A stretch of DNA of 27,022 bases from Chara braunii (Eukaryota; Streptophyta; Charophyceae; Charales; Characeae): contig BFEA01000021.1 of assembly GCA_003427395.1 (NCBI GenBank), positions 2,701,576 through 2,728,597 on the forward strand. The letters run 5' to 3'. This document shows, one piece after another, positions 1 through 8,658 of this stretch. Position numbers and translations under genes: made by a program. Under the pieces are notes generated by a model. The model had not been told where the DNA came from, ran no database searches, and saw nothing but the letters and a program-made list of their open reading frames with translations. Position 1 is the stretch's first letter, and every line of letters begins with the position of its first letter.

Positions 1-431
1 TTTTTTTTTTTTTTTTTTTTTTTAAACACGCCCTTACCGGTGTTAGCGATGCTGGTAAAAGCAGACATCGCTAGCACCTGGGGGGGGGAAGCTCCATCTA
101 TTGGTGGGGAGCAGCACCTGCTGGAAAACGGGTCCAGCGTCCCACATACAGGCTGAGCTTGATGAATCATCAGGAGAAACACAATTGTAGGTAATTCCTG
201 CCATCATTGATTGCCCTGGAGACCAGGGGATTGACTGAGCAGGATGTCGGGGGGTGGGAACCTCTTCACCTTGTACACGGCGCCAGATGTCTGCTACTAT
301 ATACTAGCTCCTCTACCCCCCACCAGCTTCCGTTATCAATCCTGGATCTCTCACTGGCCACCCTTTCATGTAACTACCTGTATCTCCTCCTTTCTCTTGT
401 AAACCCATTCATCCTCCATACCACTGCATTT
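1..431 (-). mobile_element. 3' UTR, terminal stem-loop and poly(A) tail of LINE copy A
   Basis: Read on the minus strand, this follows directly on the LINE ORF2 fragment at 432-2354. It holds about 350 bases of non-coding 3' UTR, then a stem-loop whose arms lie at 39-51 and 66-78 (13 bp, one mismatch), then a short spacer and at least 23 A (seen as T at 1-23). A 3' stem-loop next to a poly(A) tail fits the 3' end of a non-LTR retrotransposon, where many LINE reverse transcriptases recognise their template. The tail runs to the window edge, so its full length and any target-site duplication cannot be seen. A G-run lies at 80-88. Confidence 0.6.
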
Positions 432-2354
432 CTACCAGGCAGTTCGAGGAGGGGGGGGGAAGAAGTCAGGGAATTCTCCCAAGGGTTTTAGGGGGATGGC
501 CGCATCAACTTTGGTCCATTCTTTAAATATCAGTCGGTAGTCTCTTACTATCTCCACTCTCCCCCTGTCCTCCCCTGATTCTAGATGTTCCCCTTTCCAT
601 TCTACCTTCCCTATCCTCCCCCCATCAGGTCCCCCGAGCCAGCTGGAGCTGAATTCTTTAATTTTTAATTGGATGTCTTGTTGCCTATCAAGGAGTCTGA
701 TCCGTGTTTTGACTCCCTCCCACTTCGCAGTTATTTCTGTTTGAATCTGTTGTTGTATATTCTCCGTGAACTCGGGCCCTTCTAATCTGGCTCCCTCCAT
801 TTCGAATGTACAGCGTCGTCTCCAGAGTGCCCAGAGTACTGCCCTTTGTCCCATTTTGAACATGTTGTCAATGAAATCATCGAGTTGGTCTGCGTGGCCT
901 TTTGGCCAGATTTTAAACAATATCGCCTTCCAGTCCCAGGGCCACGGGGCTTTCGTTTCTAGCTGCTCCCAAATTCTGTCCCACCACCTCCACAGCCAGA
1001 GTGCACCCGGGCATTGCAAAAAGATGTGTTCAATTGTCTCCGGTCGTTTTTTGGATGGGAATGAGTTAATGCACAACTTGCACCAGGGGAGAGTGCGTCC
1101 TCTCTGTTCCAAGGATGTTCTGTCGATCAGCCAGTCATTGGTGGGTAGGCAACGGTGTTCCAGCTGCCATTGGAGTGAGGCAATTTTGGCCGGTTTCGCT
1201 TTGGCCATCTTGAACCACTAAATCGGTCTTAGTTTTTCCTTGCTGACCTTTAAGTGGTTCCTCCGACGTTCCTCTACCTGATCTCGAAGGTTTATTGTCG
1301 GTCTTAGCAGCCTATAAGTCGACTTGACTGTTAGACCGTGTAATGTCTTAGTGCATTTCCTTCCTTTCCCCATGCGGTTTGTCCATGTCCATTCCAACGG
1401 GTCCAGGGCCAGATGATGGATCGGGGAGCAAGGTTGGAAGGCTATGTGTTGTTCCTTTTCCTCGAGTACTTTGATTCTAAAGAGCACTTCTTTTTGGCAC
1501 TCGATGGTTTCTTCCGGTTTGCTCCTTTGGATTATATTGTCCCGTCCTACTTGGAAGAGGTTTACTTTCACTGTTCCTTCTGGGGAGCAATGGGCCACCC
1601 TGCCTATTTCTCCTTGTCGCCCCCTCATCGTCACCTAGTCGGACTTTTGTAGGGTAGGGCCTTTGTGAAGGATTCTCCACCAGTCTAGGGGGATTTTTTC
1701 CACTATCTCCTCCAGGGCTTCATGTGGTCAGTGACAGTACCTCAGTCTCTCCCATAGCTGGTCGGGACCTATCCAATCCTTTTTCTCCGTGTCCCATATG
1801 TCCTTCACCCTCGTTAACCCTCGCTTAATTCATGCTTGTCAGGGAGAGTCCATGCAATGGAGTGTTTGTCCTCTTGAGTCTACCACCCATCTGTCGCCAA
1901 AAAGGGGTTGCCTCGCTACTTCCTCTCATCTATCCGGCGAGGTTTTATCCGGTAGAGGGAGGTTTCTCCATGTTTTGAGGAGAGAAGGCCAGAACGGATC
2001 ATTACGCAGGTCAGCCCTTGCTGCTTGTCTGGGGGTGAGGTGATCGTACAGACTAAAACACTGGTAATACAATGGATCAAACATCTAATCTTCAATCCTG
2101 ATATCCCCTGGAAAGGGCTAGCTCTAGAACAGATATCCCGATTGGCACCCCAAACAATGGAAGGGAGTGACCCGCGGATGTGGTTGGAAAATAGGGATTG
2201 CCCATCCCGAGGACAGGACCGTCACAAGTGGTACTCTAGGAACAGAATTGACCAAATCTAGGCCGCTGTCCTGAAACCTCACTCTCCACACAAAATAAGC
2301 CTCAGACCTAAAAATCCTAACAAACCAAAAGAATAAAGAAAAGATGAAAAACAA
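432..2354 (-). pseudogene. LINE (non-LTR retrotransposon) ORF2 C-terminal remnant, copy A
   Basis: One minus-strand frame can be followed across this interval through roughly eight in-frame stops, including TAG codons at 1641-1643 and 1218-1220. It encodes the region after the reverse transcriptase. Around 2020-1980 it reads like the segment DPFWPSLLKTWRNLPL that precedes zf-RVT in plant LINEs. A W-x-W / VKSTYRLL region follows near 1400-1300. The zinc-binding domain (zf-RVT family) spans about 1200-950, with CKLC and EHIFLQC giving a Cys2-His-Cys set, followed by a W-rich stretch. The last intact stretch starts at an ATG at 1206-1208 and runs 258 codons to 432. No polymerase FADD box or endonuclease is present, so the copy is 5'-truncated as well as broken. 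It could not make a working protein. Confidence 0.82.
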
Positions 2355-2521
2355 AGAAATCTTTCTACCCTACCTGTATCTAACTACACCAAACCAACCG
2401 TCTAATACAACGGGTGGACCGAAACGGACCACAGAGCCAGTGTGTACTCCCTCCTCTCCAATATCCAACTGTCGTCCTACTGTGGATCAACAGAACCGAA
2501 TACCAGGTTCGTAGTCCCAAC

Positions 2522-3331
2522 TCATTCCCAAAACCACTTGTGGAAGATTAGTTTCCCTTCCTCTGATTTCACCAATTTCCCGCCTAACCCCCAAGTTTCA
2601 CCAAACCAGGATCCTTGGCGTTTTCTTCTCCAGTCCGCCTGGATGATCCTCCTCAGTGAGGATTTAAATAAGGCCATGATTTCCTTGTTGGTCATTTCTT
2701 TGTTCTCAAAAATCCGTAGGTTCCTCTCTTTCCAAATAACGTTACAGCCCACCGCTCTGGCTGCTTGGGCCATGTAGCCCCAACCCTTTTTTGGATCCAT
2801 GTGTTCCGGAATTCCCCCCAAAAGTACCCAAACCCTGTCCCATACCAAGAGTTCTTCTGCCGTGCAAGCCCAAAGGGATTCCCACCAGTCTCATATCCTC
2901 TTTGATGCAAGACAATCATACCACAGGTGAATGGTCGACTCATAAGCCCAGTTACATCGTTTGCATGTCAGATCGACCTTCATTCCTCTTTGGAACAGGT
3001 TTACCGTTGACGGAGTGGCCAGGAGAGAAAGCAACCAAAGGTTTGCAGACAGTCTGGGGTATGGGGCAATCATCAGTTGACTCCAACAACGGACCAACTT
3101 CTTTTCAATCTGCTCAGGATTGACGTCTAAAACTTGCATCCGTCTAGCCACTGCAACAGATCTAGGTGTTTGTGGGAAAGCCTGTGCCAGATACCCTTGT
3201 GTAACAGAGTAACATACCAGTGGCTTATCCTGCATGCCAATCCCTTCCCCTCTCCAACCCCACATTTTTGGGTCCAGTTTAAGGTCTGAGATTGCCATTC
3301 CTGGGTCCAGTTTAAGGTATGAGATTGCCAT
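2522..3331 (-). pseudogene. LINE ORF2 C-terminal remnant, copy B (different subfamily)
   Basis: A second zf-RVT-type LINE end lies upstream of copy A on the same strand. A single frame runs from about 3331 to a stop at 2522, broken by one TGA near 2889-2891. The zinc cluster reads CKRC, then H-L-W-Y-D-C (Cys-x2-Cys-x9-His-x4-Cys). After it comes a typical plant LINE C-terminal segment, VIWKERNLRIFENKEM. The protein differs clearly from copy A, so these are two families and not one duplicated element. The sequence at 2355-2521 is probably its 3' UTR. The 5' part is missing: recognisable coding begins near 3360, at a 33-bp tandem duplication. Confidence 0.78.
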
Positions 3332-3334
3332 TCC
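3269..3334. repeat. 33-bp tandem duplication in LINE copy B
   Basis: Two adjacent 33-bp units (3269-3301 and 3302-3334) starting tgggtccagtttaaggt differ at one base. The period is a multiple of three, so the LINE frame is kept and the peptide repeats as an AIS(Y/D)LKLDP unit. It sits at the 5' limit of the recognisable LINE sequence. Confidence 0.9.
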
Positions 3335-3340
3335 TCCTGC

Positions 3341-5130
3341 GAAAAATTTACATTTTCAGTTTCCTTCTTCATCGCAATCTACCCAAACTCGAACTTGAAT
3401 TAGTTCAGCTGTTAGCGGTGGGTATGAGGGTCTAATTCGGTGGCGGAAGCCCCACTGGCACGGAGTTCTCAGGCCTCGGTGTCGGATTCATCGAGCCCAC
3501 GTGAGCGTCTCGGTGCGGCCTCTCTCAGTGTAAGCGTCGTTGGGGGAGCCGAGGTCCGGAAGTTAGCCGGGAGCACGCCCGCGTTGCGGGAGAGTTCGGG
3601 GAACCGAGCCGCTCCTTCGTATCCTAGGACTAATCTTTGCCAGGAACACGAATCTCCTTGGCGACACCAGTGGCAGTTAAACTGAGGCCGCCACATGGCG
3701 TGGGCTGCGGACCAGGGTAACACTGTCAGATCGATGTAGGGAAGGATCAAGGGAGGGGAAAAGAACCAATCAATCAGCACGAACCCAGTCCCTCCTATGT
3801 GGCAGGCCCTAGCGGGGTTATACAGATGAATCTGCTCGGTTCGTCGTAGAGTGTTTCATACATCCGCATCGCAGTACACGCTATCGTTGTCTGCGACGGG
3901 AAGTACGGTAGCACGCTGCGATGGACTGACACGAAGGTTGAGCACGGGCAACGACCCACGCTCACGTTCGTCGAGACAAATGCCGACTCCATGCAAAGCA
4001 CCTGCCTCCCTCTCTCTTTCTCCCTTTGCGTCAATCCGAACGCAGGTTTAGAGATCCGGCGTCACAAGCGCCGTTAGTTACCAGGACGAATGTGACCTCG
4101 ATCTGGTTGCGGAGATATCAGTCGCGCTGTGGAGACGCGGGCGACTAATCTCCCCGGTTGCCAAGTGTGAGTCGGGAGGCGACACCAACTCAATTGGCCC
4201 GGATCCTCTGTGCGTAGGAAGAGAGGGGAGGGCAAAAGTTTAGCGCCGATCTCCGCGCATATATGCGGCACCAGGATTGAAAAGGGGTATGGGGAAGGGA
4301 GGGAAATCCAACACACTCATGCATCCATGCAGACGGTCGACACCCCACGTTCCCCAGAATTGTGCCTGTAAGCGCCCACACATCTGCTCATTCATATATC
4401 TTGGACAATGAGACATTCAGCATCCATAGACTCTTACACCACAACATGCATACAATAGAATACCCATATTTCGGGACATTGCAAATATCACACTTGGATA
4501 AAGAAGCAATGAAGATAAAAGCAAGTTCCTTACTATTCAAAATTTCTCACACGACTGGCCTCCCTCGGCACAACGCCCAATCCATCCGAACCACCGACGA
4601 CCATAGCCACAAGGCCCTGCCGCTGACGGCGTCCGATCTCCACCACAGCTCCGTCACTCCGACTGCCTTACCCCCAAGTCTACCGTTAAGCTTGTCCCAC
4701 GTCGTCACTCCGCCCGTCTCTTGGGCACATCAAGCCTGTTCGACGTTGCGGACCTCGCACATAGCAGCATTGCAACCAAGATCAAAAGAGGAGGAGAGTA
4801 AGGGACTGCGAGAATTTGTAGCACGGAAGGCGGCGGGGTGCCAGTGCGAGGTGCGAATAGCAAGGGGTGTAGATGAGCAGGACAGAAGAAGGGCCGAGGT
4901 TCCGGAGGATCAAAAGAGGCGGGTCGAAAGTGCCGTGTAATTGCGGTGGCTGTTCAAGTGGTGTGTGCTTTCCACTTTCACCACACCGATCCGACCCAAC
5001 TACACAGCCAATCGCTCGCGATGATGGGTAAGGGGAGGATTGGACTTCGCTCGTGGGAATACGAAGAGGCATGCCAGAAGGGAGCGAGCAGCAAGAAGGG
5101 AAGATGGCTCGGAGATGCAAGGCGGGGAAA
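3341..5130. other. GC-rich stretch with no recognisable gene
   Basis: About 1.8 kb with few simple repeats and relatively high GC. Open frames exist on both strands (for example 4362-4940 plus, 192 codons), but none has a recognisable domain, and His/Ser/Thr/Pro-rich composition suggests chance. No rRNA, tRNA or transposon motif was recognised. It could contain exons of an unrecognised gene or old intergenic DNA. Confidence 0.5.
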
Positions 5131-6050
5131 CGGGTTTATGCGGCATGCAAAAATTTGAAAAACAGTCGCGTGCGCGTTAGAGTGCAAGAAATCAAAATTT
5201 TTGCCCACACTAATTCCTAACCGTTTCTTGGATTTCTTGGCGCCGTCGCTAGCCGTCCGCACCGAAAATTCATAAGGGGCAGTTCCACCAAAAAGAAAGA
5301 AAAAGGAAAAGAAGAGAAAAACGGACCCAGGGCAAATCCACGCCCTGTACCAGGCGTCATATACCTGCTGCTGAGGGACTAGTTCCTCCCTCTCCCAATT
5401 TACCCAAAATTCTTTACCACCCCTGTCAATGTTCCACTCGGTGACCTGGATGATGACAACTTGTCTCTCAGAGATGCTGCTTCTGTCCTTCGACTCTTGA
5501 ACTGAATGACTGGCAGCTTTGTGCGGACACGGTAAATCTTCGTCCGATGAGCAACAATTCTCGCTGACTGTGGCCTTCCGCTGGAGCTGTTTCCTTGTGC
5601 TTTTCTGGGGTGGGGGGTCCGTTCCCCGGGGGACACCGGGGAGCGATCGACACACCCTTATGACAGGATCTCCGTTAAGGCCACAGCCCGGGGGGCACCT
5701 TAAGCAAAAGGAAACAGCTCCAGCCGGGCATGGGGGGGAAACGGACGCACACACACACACGCTGTGCAGTTGATGAAAGTCCATTGAAACAGTCTGGCAC
5801 AGTCATGACTTTTTTGCATCACGAGCCAGCTGCCTGCGTCTTCTTGTTTTAAACCACAAGTACACGGCCCAGCCTTGCAGAAAGTTTTTGTCGCCGCGAG
5901 CAAAACTCGAAGGGGCGGCACGGCGTGGGGCGCCCTTGAAAAAAAAAATCAACGGCCTCCGAAGTGGTGCGGGTTTCATGCTGACACCCGCGGGGCGATG
6001 TGTGGCGTACTGGTGCTTAAAAATTTAAACCACTAGTTCAGGCACCTAGG
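5131..6050. other. Unassigned intergenic stretch containing an inverted repeat
   Basis: A minus-strand frame of 268 codons (4978-5784) crosses this region but matches no family I recognise and ends in low-complexity hydrophobic sequence read from a T/C tract near 5290-5320. A run of C follows at about 6056-6073. The only clear structure is the inverted repeat at 5581-5723, listed separately. Confidence 0.45.
5581..5723. repeat. 20-bp inverted repeat around a 103-bp G/C-rich core
   Basis: The left arm 5581-5600 (ctggagctgtttccttgtgc) is the reverse complement of 5704-5723 with one mismatch. The loop contains a smaller palindrome around ttccccggggga. The layout resembles a very short foldback or MITE-like element, but no convincing target-site duplication flanks it, so a simple hairpin is equally possible. 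Confidence 0.6.
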
Positions 6051-6131
6051 TTCACACCCCCCCCCCCCCCCCCGGGTTTGCCCAGCCTGAAACATCACTC
6101 CTACCGTCGTTGGCTCTTGCAAGAGTCGGGC

Positions 6132-6257
6132 CTCTTGGGATTGCATCTACTTGGATTGAAATATGCATTTGGTTTGGTGCAAAATTTTTGTGTTCTCTTG
6201 GGATTGCATCTACTTGGATTGAAATATGCATTTGGTTTGGTGCAAAATTTTTGTGTT
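6132..6257. repeat. 63-bp perfect tandem duplication
   Basis: Units 6132-6194 and 6195-6257, beginning ctcttgggattgcatctac, look identical. No gene is recognised here; both units read open in two plus-strand frames because the period is a multiple of three. Confidence 0.92.
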
Positions 6258-6480
6258 TTTCCCCCCCTTTCAAATCCAAACTTTCACTACCTACCTACAA
6301 GTCCTCCTCAGGCTATGCAGGGGACCCCTGCAAACAAGGCGTCGCATTGTTGCACCCTACCCTGACAGCAGCAGTCCGGCAGCAGGATGGGGCCACCAGG
6401 GGGGGTGGGGGCAGCTTTCATGGACCAAACCATTTTTGCTTTTTTTTGTTTTTTTCCCCTGACGCAGAGTCGACTAAGGA

Positions 6481-6576
6481 ACATACCTGATTTTCTTCAG
6501 AATTTTTGTTTACTGGATATTAGAATTAACATACCTGATTTTCTTCAGAATTTTTGTTTACTGGATATTAGAATTA
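6481..6576. repeat. 48-bp perfect tandem duplication
   Basis: Units 6481-6528 and 6529-6576, beginning acatacctgattttcttc, look identical and lie only about 220 bp from the 63-bp duplication. No coding or RNA feature is recognised. Confidence 0.92.
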
Positions 6577-6820
6577 AAAATTGCCAAAGTTGAGGGACTG
6601 GGAATTCCGTACAAGCCCCCTGTACCGCCCTGGAGTATGGTAGGCTGAAGCTGTATCCTCTTAGCACGTTCGCCAGTCCTTTCCTATTAGCATCGAGTTA
6701 GGCATCGGGCGAACTGGTGGTTTTCTGCGTTGTGCAGATGCATAGACCCCTTCCCCATTAGTAATGAGGTTGTCAGTGCTTTCCTATTACTAGGGCCCTT
6801 TCGGGTTAGGCAGGTACTAT

Positions 6821-6924
6821 GGGTCTTCTGACTTTTTTTTTTTTTTTTTTTTTTTATATATATGAAAGCCCTTATGTAAGCTCTCCATTCCGATGGTGGT
6901 AAGAGAACCAGGGTCTTCTGACTT
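6821..6924 (-). mobile_element. Small poly(A) retroposon bracketed by 13-14-bp target-site duplications
   Basis: The sequence gggtcttctgactt occurs at 6821-6834 and again at 6911-6924. Between the copies, read on the minus strand, lies about 54 bases starting tggttctcttaccaccat and then a poly(A) run (T at 6833-6855). Duplicated target sites around a 3' poly(A) insert are the hallmark of target-primed reverse transcription by LINE machinery. The source RNA was not recognised; it may be a severely 5'-truncated LINE, SINE or mRNA. Confidence 0.7.
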
Positions 6925-6984
6925 CCAATAGGTACATCAAACAAACCAGTTGGACCAATAGGTACATCAAACAAACCAGTTGGA
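6925..6984. repeat. 30-bp perfect tandem duplication
   Basis: Units 6925-6954 and 6955-6984, beginning ccaataggtacatcaaac, look identical. They abut the right target-site duplication of the retroposon at 6821-6924. Confidence 0.92.
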
Positions 6985-7034
6985 TCTCGCCGGTATCACC
7001 TAGTATAGGCTTTAACGCTGTAAGTTGGCTCCGG

Positions 7035-7195
7035 GGCTGTCCATTCTTCCAGGTTCAGACTGTCCATTGGTCCACTGGTTCAGGTTCACACTGTCCATTC
7101 TTCCAGGTTCAGACTGTCCAGTGGTCCAGGTTCACCTGTCCAGGTCTGCCTGTCTATTGGACCAGGTTCAGACTGTCTATTGGTCCACCGGTTCA
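7035..7195. repeat. Degenerate minisatellite, unit about 20-25 bp
   Basis: Diverged head-to-tail copies of a motif built from ctgtcca(t/g)t(g/c)(g/t)(t/a)ccaggttca occur at least six times here. A further piece at about 7378-7409 lies beyond the inverted repeat. The plus-strand frame across it is an artefact of the repeat. Confidence 0.75.
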
Positions 7196-7235
7196 ACATG
7201 CACGTTTGGCTCGCTTGGATGTGCTGTCCCCAGTT

Positions 7236-7352
7236 TGGGCCTCGCCACACCACTCTCGAAATGTGAAAAAGACAAAAATGTGGCGCGTGCATCTGGTCAT
7301 GTTCTAGTGGGAAGTTCATTCTCATTTTGCACATTTCGAGAGTGGTGTGGCG
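7236..7352. repeat. Perfect 23-bp inverted repeat with 64-nt loop; member of a dispersed repeat family
   Basis: Arm 7243-7265 (cgccacaccactctcgaaat and three more bases) is the exact reverse complement of 7330-7352. The left part and loop are similar to 26656-26755 (shared gggcctcgcc, aaatgtgaa, ttctag, attttgca in order), so the unit is dispersed. In the second copy the right arm is not preserved. Function is unknown; a stable RNA hairpin is possible if it is transcribed. Confidence 0.75.
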
Positions 7353-7494
7353 ATGCCCTTTCTCCATGCTGTCGGCTCAGGTCTGCCTGTCCATTGGACC
7401 AGGTTCAGCTTCATTGATACGGGTTCAAGTGGTCAGACTTTCTCAGCTGGTGATCCTGCAGCGCGCCGCAGGAGGCCATGAGGATTCTGAAGGA

Positions 7495-7552
7495 CGGCAT
7501 GGGGAATCGAACTCACGACCTCCTGTTCATCGAGCTGAGCTAGAGGCTGCCA
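7495..7552 (-). mobile_element. tRNA-derived SINE-like fragment
   Basis: Read on the minus strand, this has a box A-like TAGCTCAGCTCGATG near 7542-7528 and a box B-like GAGTTCGATTCCC near 7514-7502, the internal promoter of a pol III tRNA unit. The anticodon arm is shortened and no full cloverleaf can be drawn, which favours a tRNA-related SINE over a working tRNA gene. The body may continue toward lower coordinates. Confidence 0.5.
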
Positions 7553-7570
7553 GCGCTTCAAAACTCATGA

Positions 7571-8258
7571 TCTGAAAAAACACCAGCTACAGGGGGATTT
7601 TTTCATTCCGCCAAGTAACCATTCATGAATGGGAACTATTTCCTAGATACATGATCTGTTCAACACCAGCTCTTTTTTTTTTTTCTTTTTTTTTTAAATT
7701 TGTTCCACACCCACACCAGCTCAATGATCTAGGTAAATCATTCATGAAAGGTAAACCGTAAACATGAAAAATTACCTGTGCGCCGTCATGTACGCAGTGC
7801 ACGGTTTTTTTTTCTGCACCGTAATTAAGAATTATTCACAACCCTCACAGCATATAAGGAGATGACCACATGGCAGGAAGCTAGGTAGGAGCCTACGGCC
7901 CCCACCACTGAGTCGTCCATCCAGGCCCCGCGATATCAAGCTCGTTCACGGACAAAATAGGGGAACGAAGTGTCCAGGAACAACGCACAGCTTCAGGCTG
8001 CACTCACATTAGGACTTTCTGGACTCAATTTGGCCAAGATTGCGGTCGGTTGCATCCGTGGAAATACCCTCGGGTGAATATGCCCTCTCATTCTCTCAAC
8101 GAGATAAAGCGGAATCTTTTTCGTCTCTGCCAAGAGACTCTGTGGTTCAGCATGCAGTAGTTCCCTGCTCCGCTCTCTCTTCAAGTTGTTCGATAAGGCA
8201 GAACGCAAGGAAAACCACAGGAATGAGCAACAGGGCATGTTCACACCACTGCTTTCCT
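7571..8258. other. No gene seen
   Basis: AT-rich intergenic sequence with a T-run near 7672-7694 and loosely repeated caccagct / atgatct words between 7570 and 7730. No conserved reading frame, RNA or transposon motif was recognised. Confidence 0.5.
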
Positions 8259-8270
8259 ATATATATATAT

Positions 8271-8497
8271 CGTCACAAATAGAACTGCCCGGTAAACCGT
8301 AGGCAGAGAGGGAGAAGAGGACAACAAACGAGGGGCTGTGACAAACTGTTTCGTCGGAGTTTCACCGACTCATCAGGAGGCTGAACCCTCAACAGTCTGT
8401 AGAATCCCCTCACTGATTACACTGTAAGTGATAATCCACCTTAACCAAAATCAAAGTAGACTATCACTCACCCACACCAGATGGAAAACTCTACAGA

Positions 8498-8500
<3 letters not shown>
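8271..8500 (-). mobile_element. (TA)n-flanked retroelement-like repeat, copy A (longest, with hammerhead core)
   Basis: A unit of about 230 bp sits between (TA)n tracts at 8259-8270 and 8501-8529. Its lower-coordinate 80 bp recur almost unchanged at 8530-8612 and 11963-12040. On the minus strand the order is: a stretch with imperfect self-complementarity (tctacagactg at its outer end, repeated inverted near 8392-8403), the hammerhead-like core (8340-8376), a C/T-rich spacer, a stem-loop at 8285-8306 (CUGCC paired with GGCAG, CGGU with ACCG), and a short end at the TA tract. The other copies share the same minus-strand 3' end and stop at different 5' points, as reverse-transcribed copies do. 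No coding capacity is present, so it would be non-autonomous. Confidence 0.65.
8340..8376 (-). ncRNA. Hammerhead ribozyme-like core
   Basis: On the minus strand: CTGATGA at 8376-8370; a perfect 5-bp stem II (GTCGG at 8369-8365 with CCGAC at 8357-8353) closing a 7-nt loop; GAA at 8352-8350; a 3-bp stem III (ACA at 8349-8347 with TGT at 8343-8341) with a GTT loop; and C at 8340 as the expected C17, so cleavage would fall between 8340 and 8339. All invariant core positions of the hammerhead are present in the right order. The very short stem III resembles the minimal motifs known from Penelope-like elements. Stem I is the weak point: the bases next to the core do not pair well, and only an outer GAGGG/CCCUC helix is obvious. 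Activity as a monomer is therefore uncertain. Confidence 0.7.
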
Positions 8501-8529
<29 letters not shown>

Positions 8530-8531
<2 letters not shown>

Positions 8532-8610
8532 TCAAATAGAACTGCCCGGTAAACCGTAGGCAGAGAGGGAGAAGAGGACAACAAACCAGGGGCTGTGACA
8601 AACTGTTTCG

Positions 8611-8612
<2 letters not shown>
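8530..8612 (-). mobile_element. (TA)n-flanked repeat, copy B (5'-truncated)
   Basis: This 83-bp unit matches the low-coordinate end of copy A nearly base for base, including the 22-nt stem-loop. On the minus strand it begins inside stem II of the ribozyme (GACGAAAC), so only the 3' half of the hammerhead remains. It is bounded by (TA)n at 8501-8529 and (AT)n at 8613-8656. Confidence 0.8.

Positions 8613-8656
<44 letters not shown>
8613..8656. repeat. (AT)n microsatellite, about 22 units
   Basis: Pure AT dinucleotide run on the far side of copy B. Matching tracts lie at 8259-8270, 8501-8529, 11939-11962 and 12041-12070, each at an edge of a copy of the same element. Confidence 0.95.

Positions 8657-8658
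<2 letters not shown>

Noticed and set aside
3440-4080. Possible rRNA or organellar insertion, because of the GC-rich composition
   Set aside because: No stretch matched any rRNA landmark that I could recognise.
4362-4940. 192-codon plus-strand frame
   Set aside because: No recognisable domain and His/Thr/Ser/Pro-rich composition. It cannot be distinguished from chance.
4978-5784. 268-codon minus-strand frame
   Set aside because: Passes through T/C-rich low-complexity DNA, contains half of an inverted repeat, and matches no family I know.
6052-6490. Tandem peptide repeats in frames across the 63-bp duplication
   Set aside because: The repeat is a simple DNA duplication; several frames stay open equally well, so coding is not supported.
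7495-7552. Working tRNA gene on the minus strand
   Set aside because: Box A and box B words are present but the anticodon arm is too short and the acceptor ends do not pair.
8530-8612. A second hammerhead ribozyme in copy B
   Set aside because: Only the 3' half of the core is present; CTGATGA and the 5' strand of stem II are missing.
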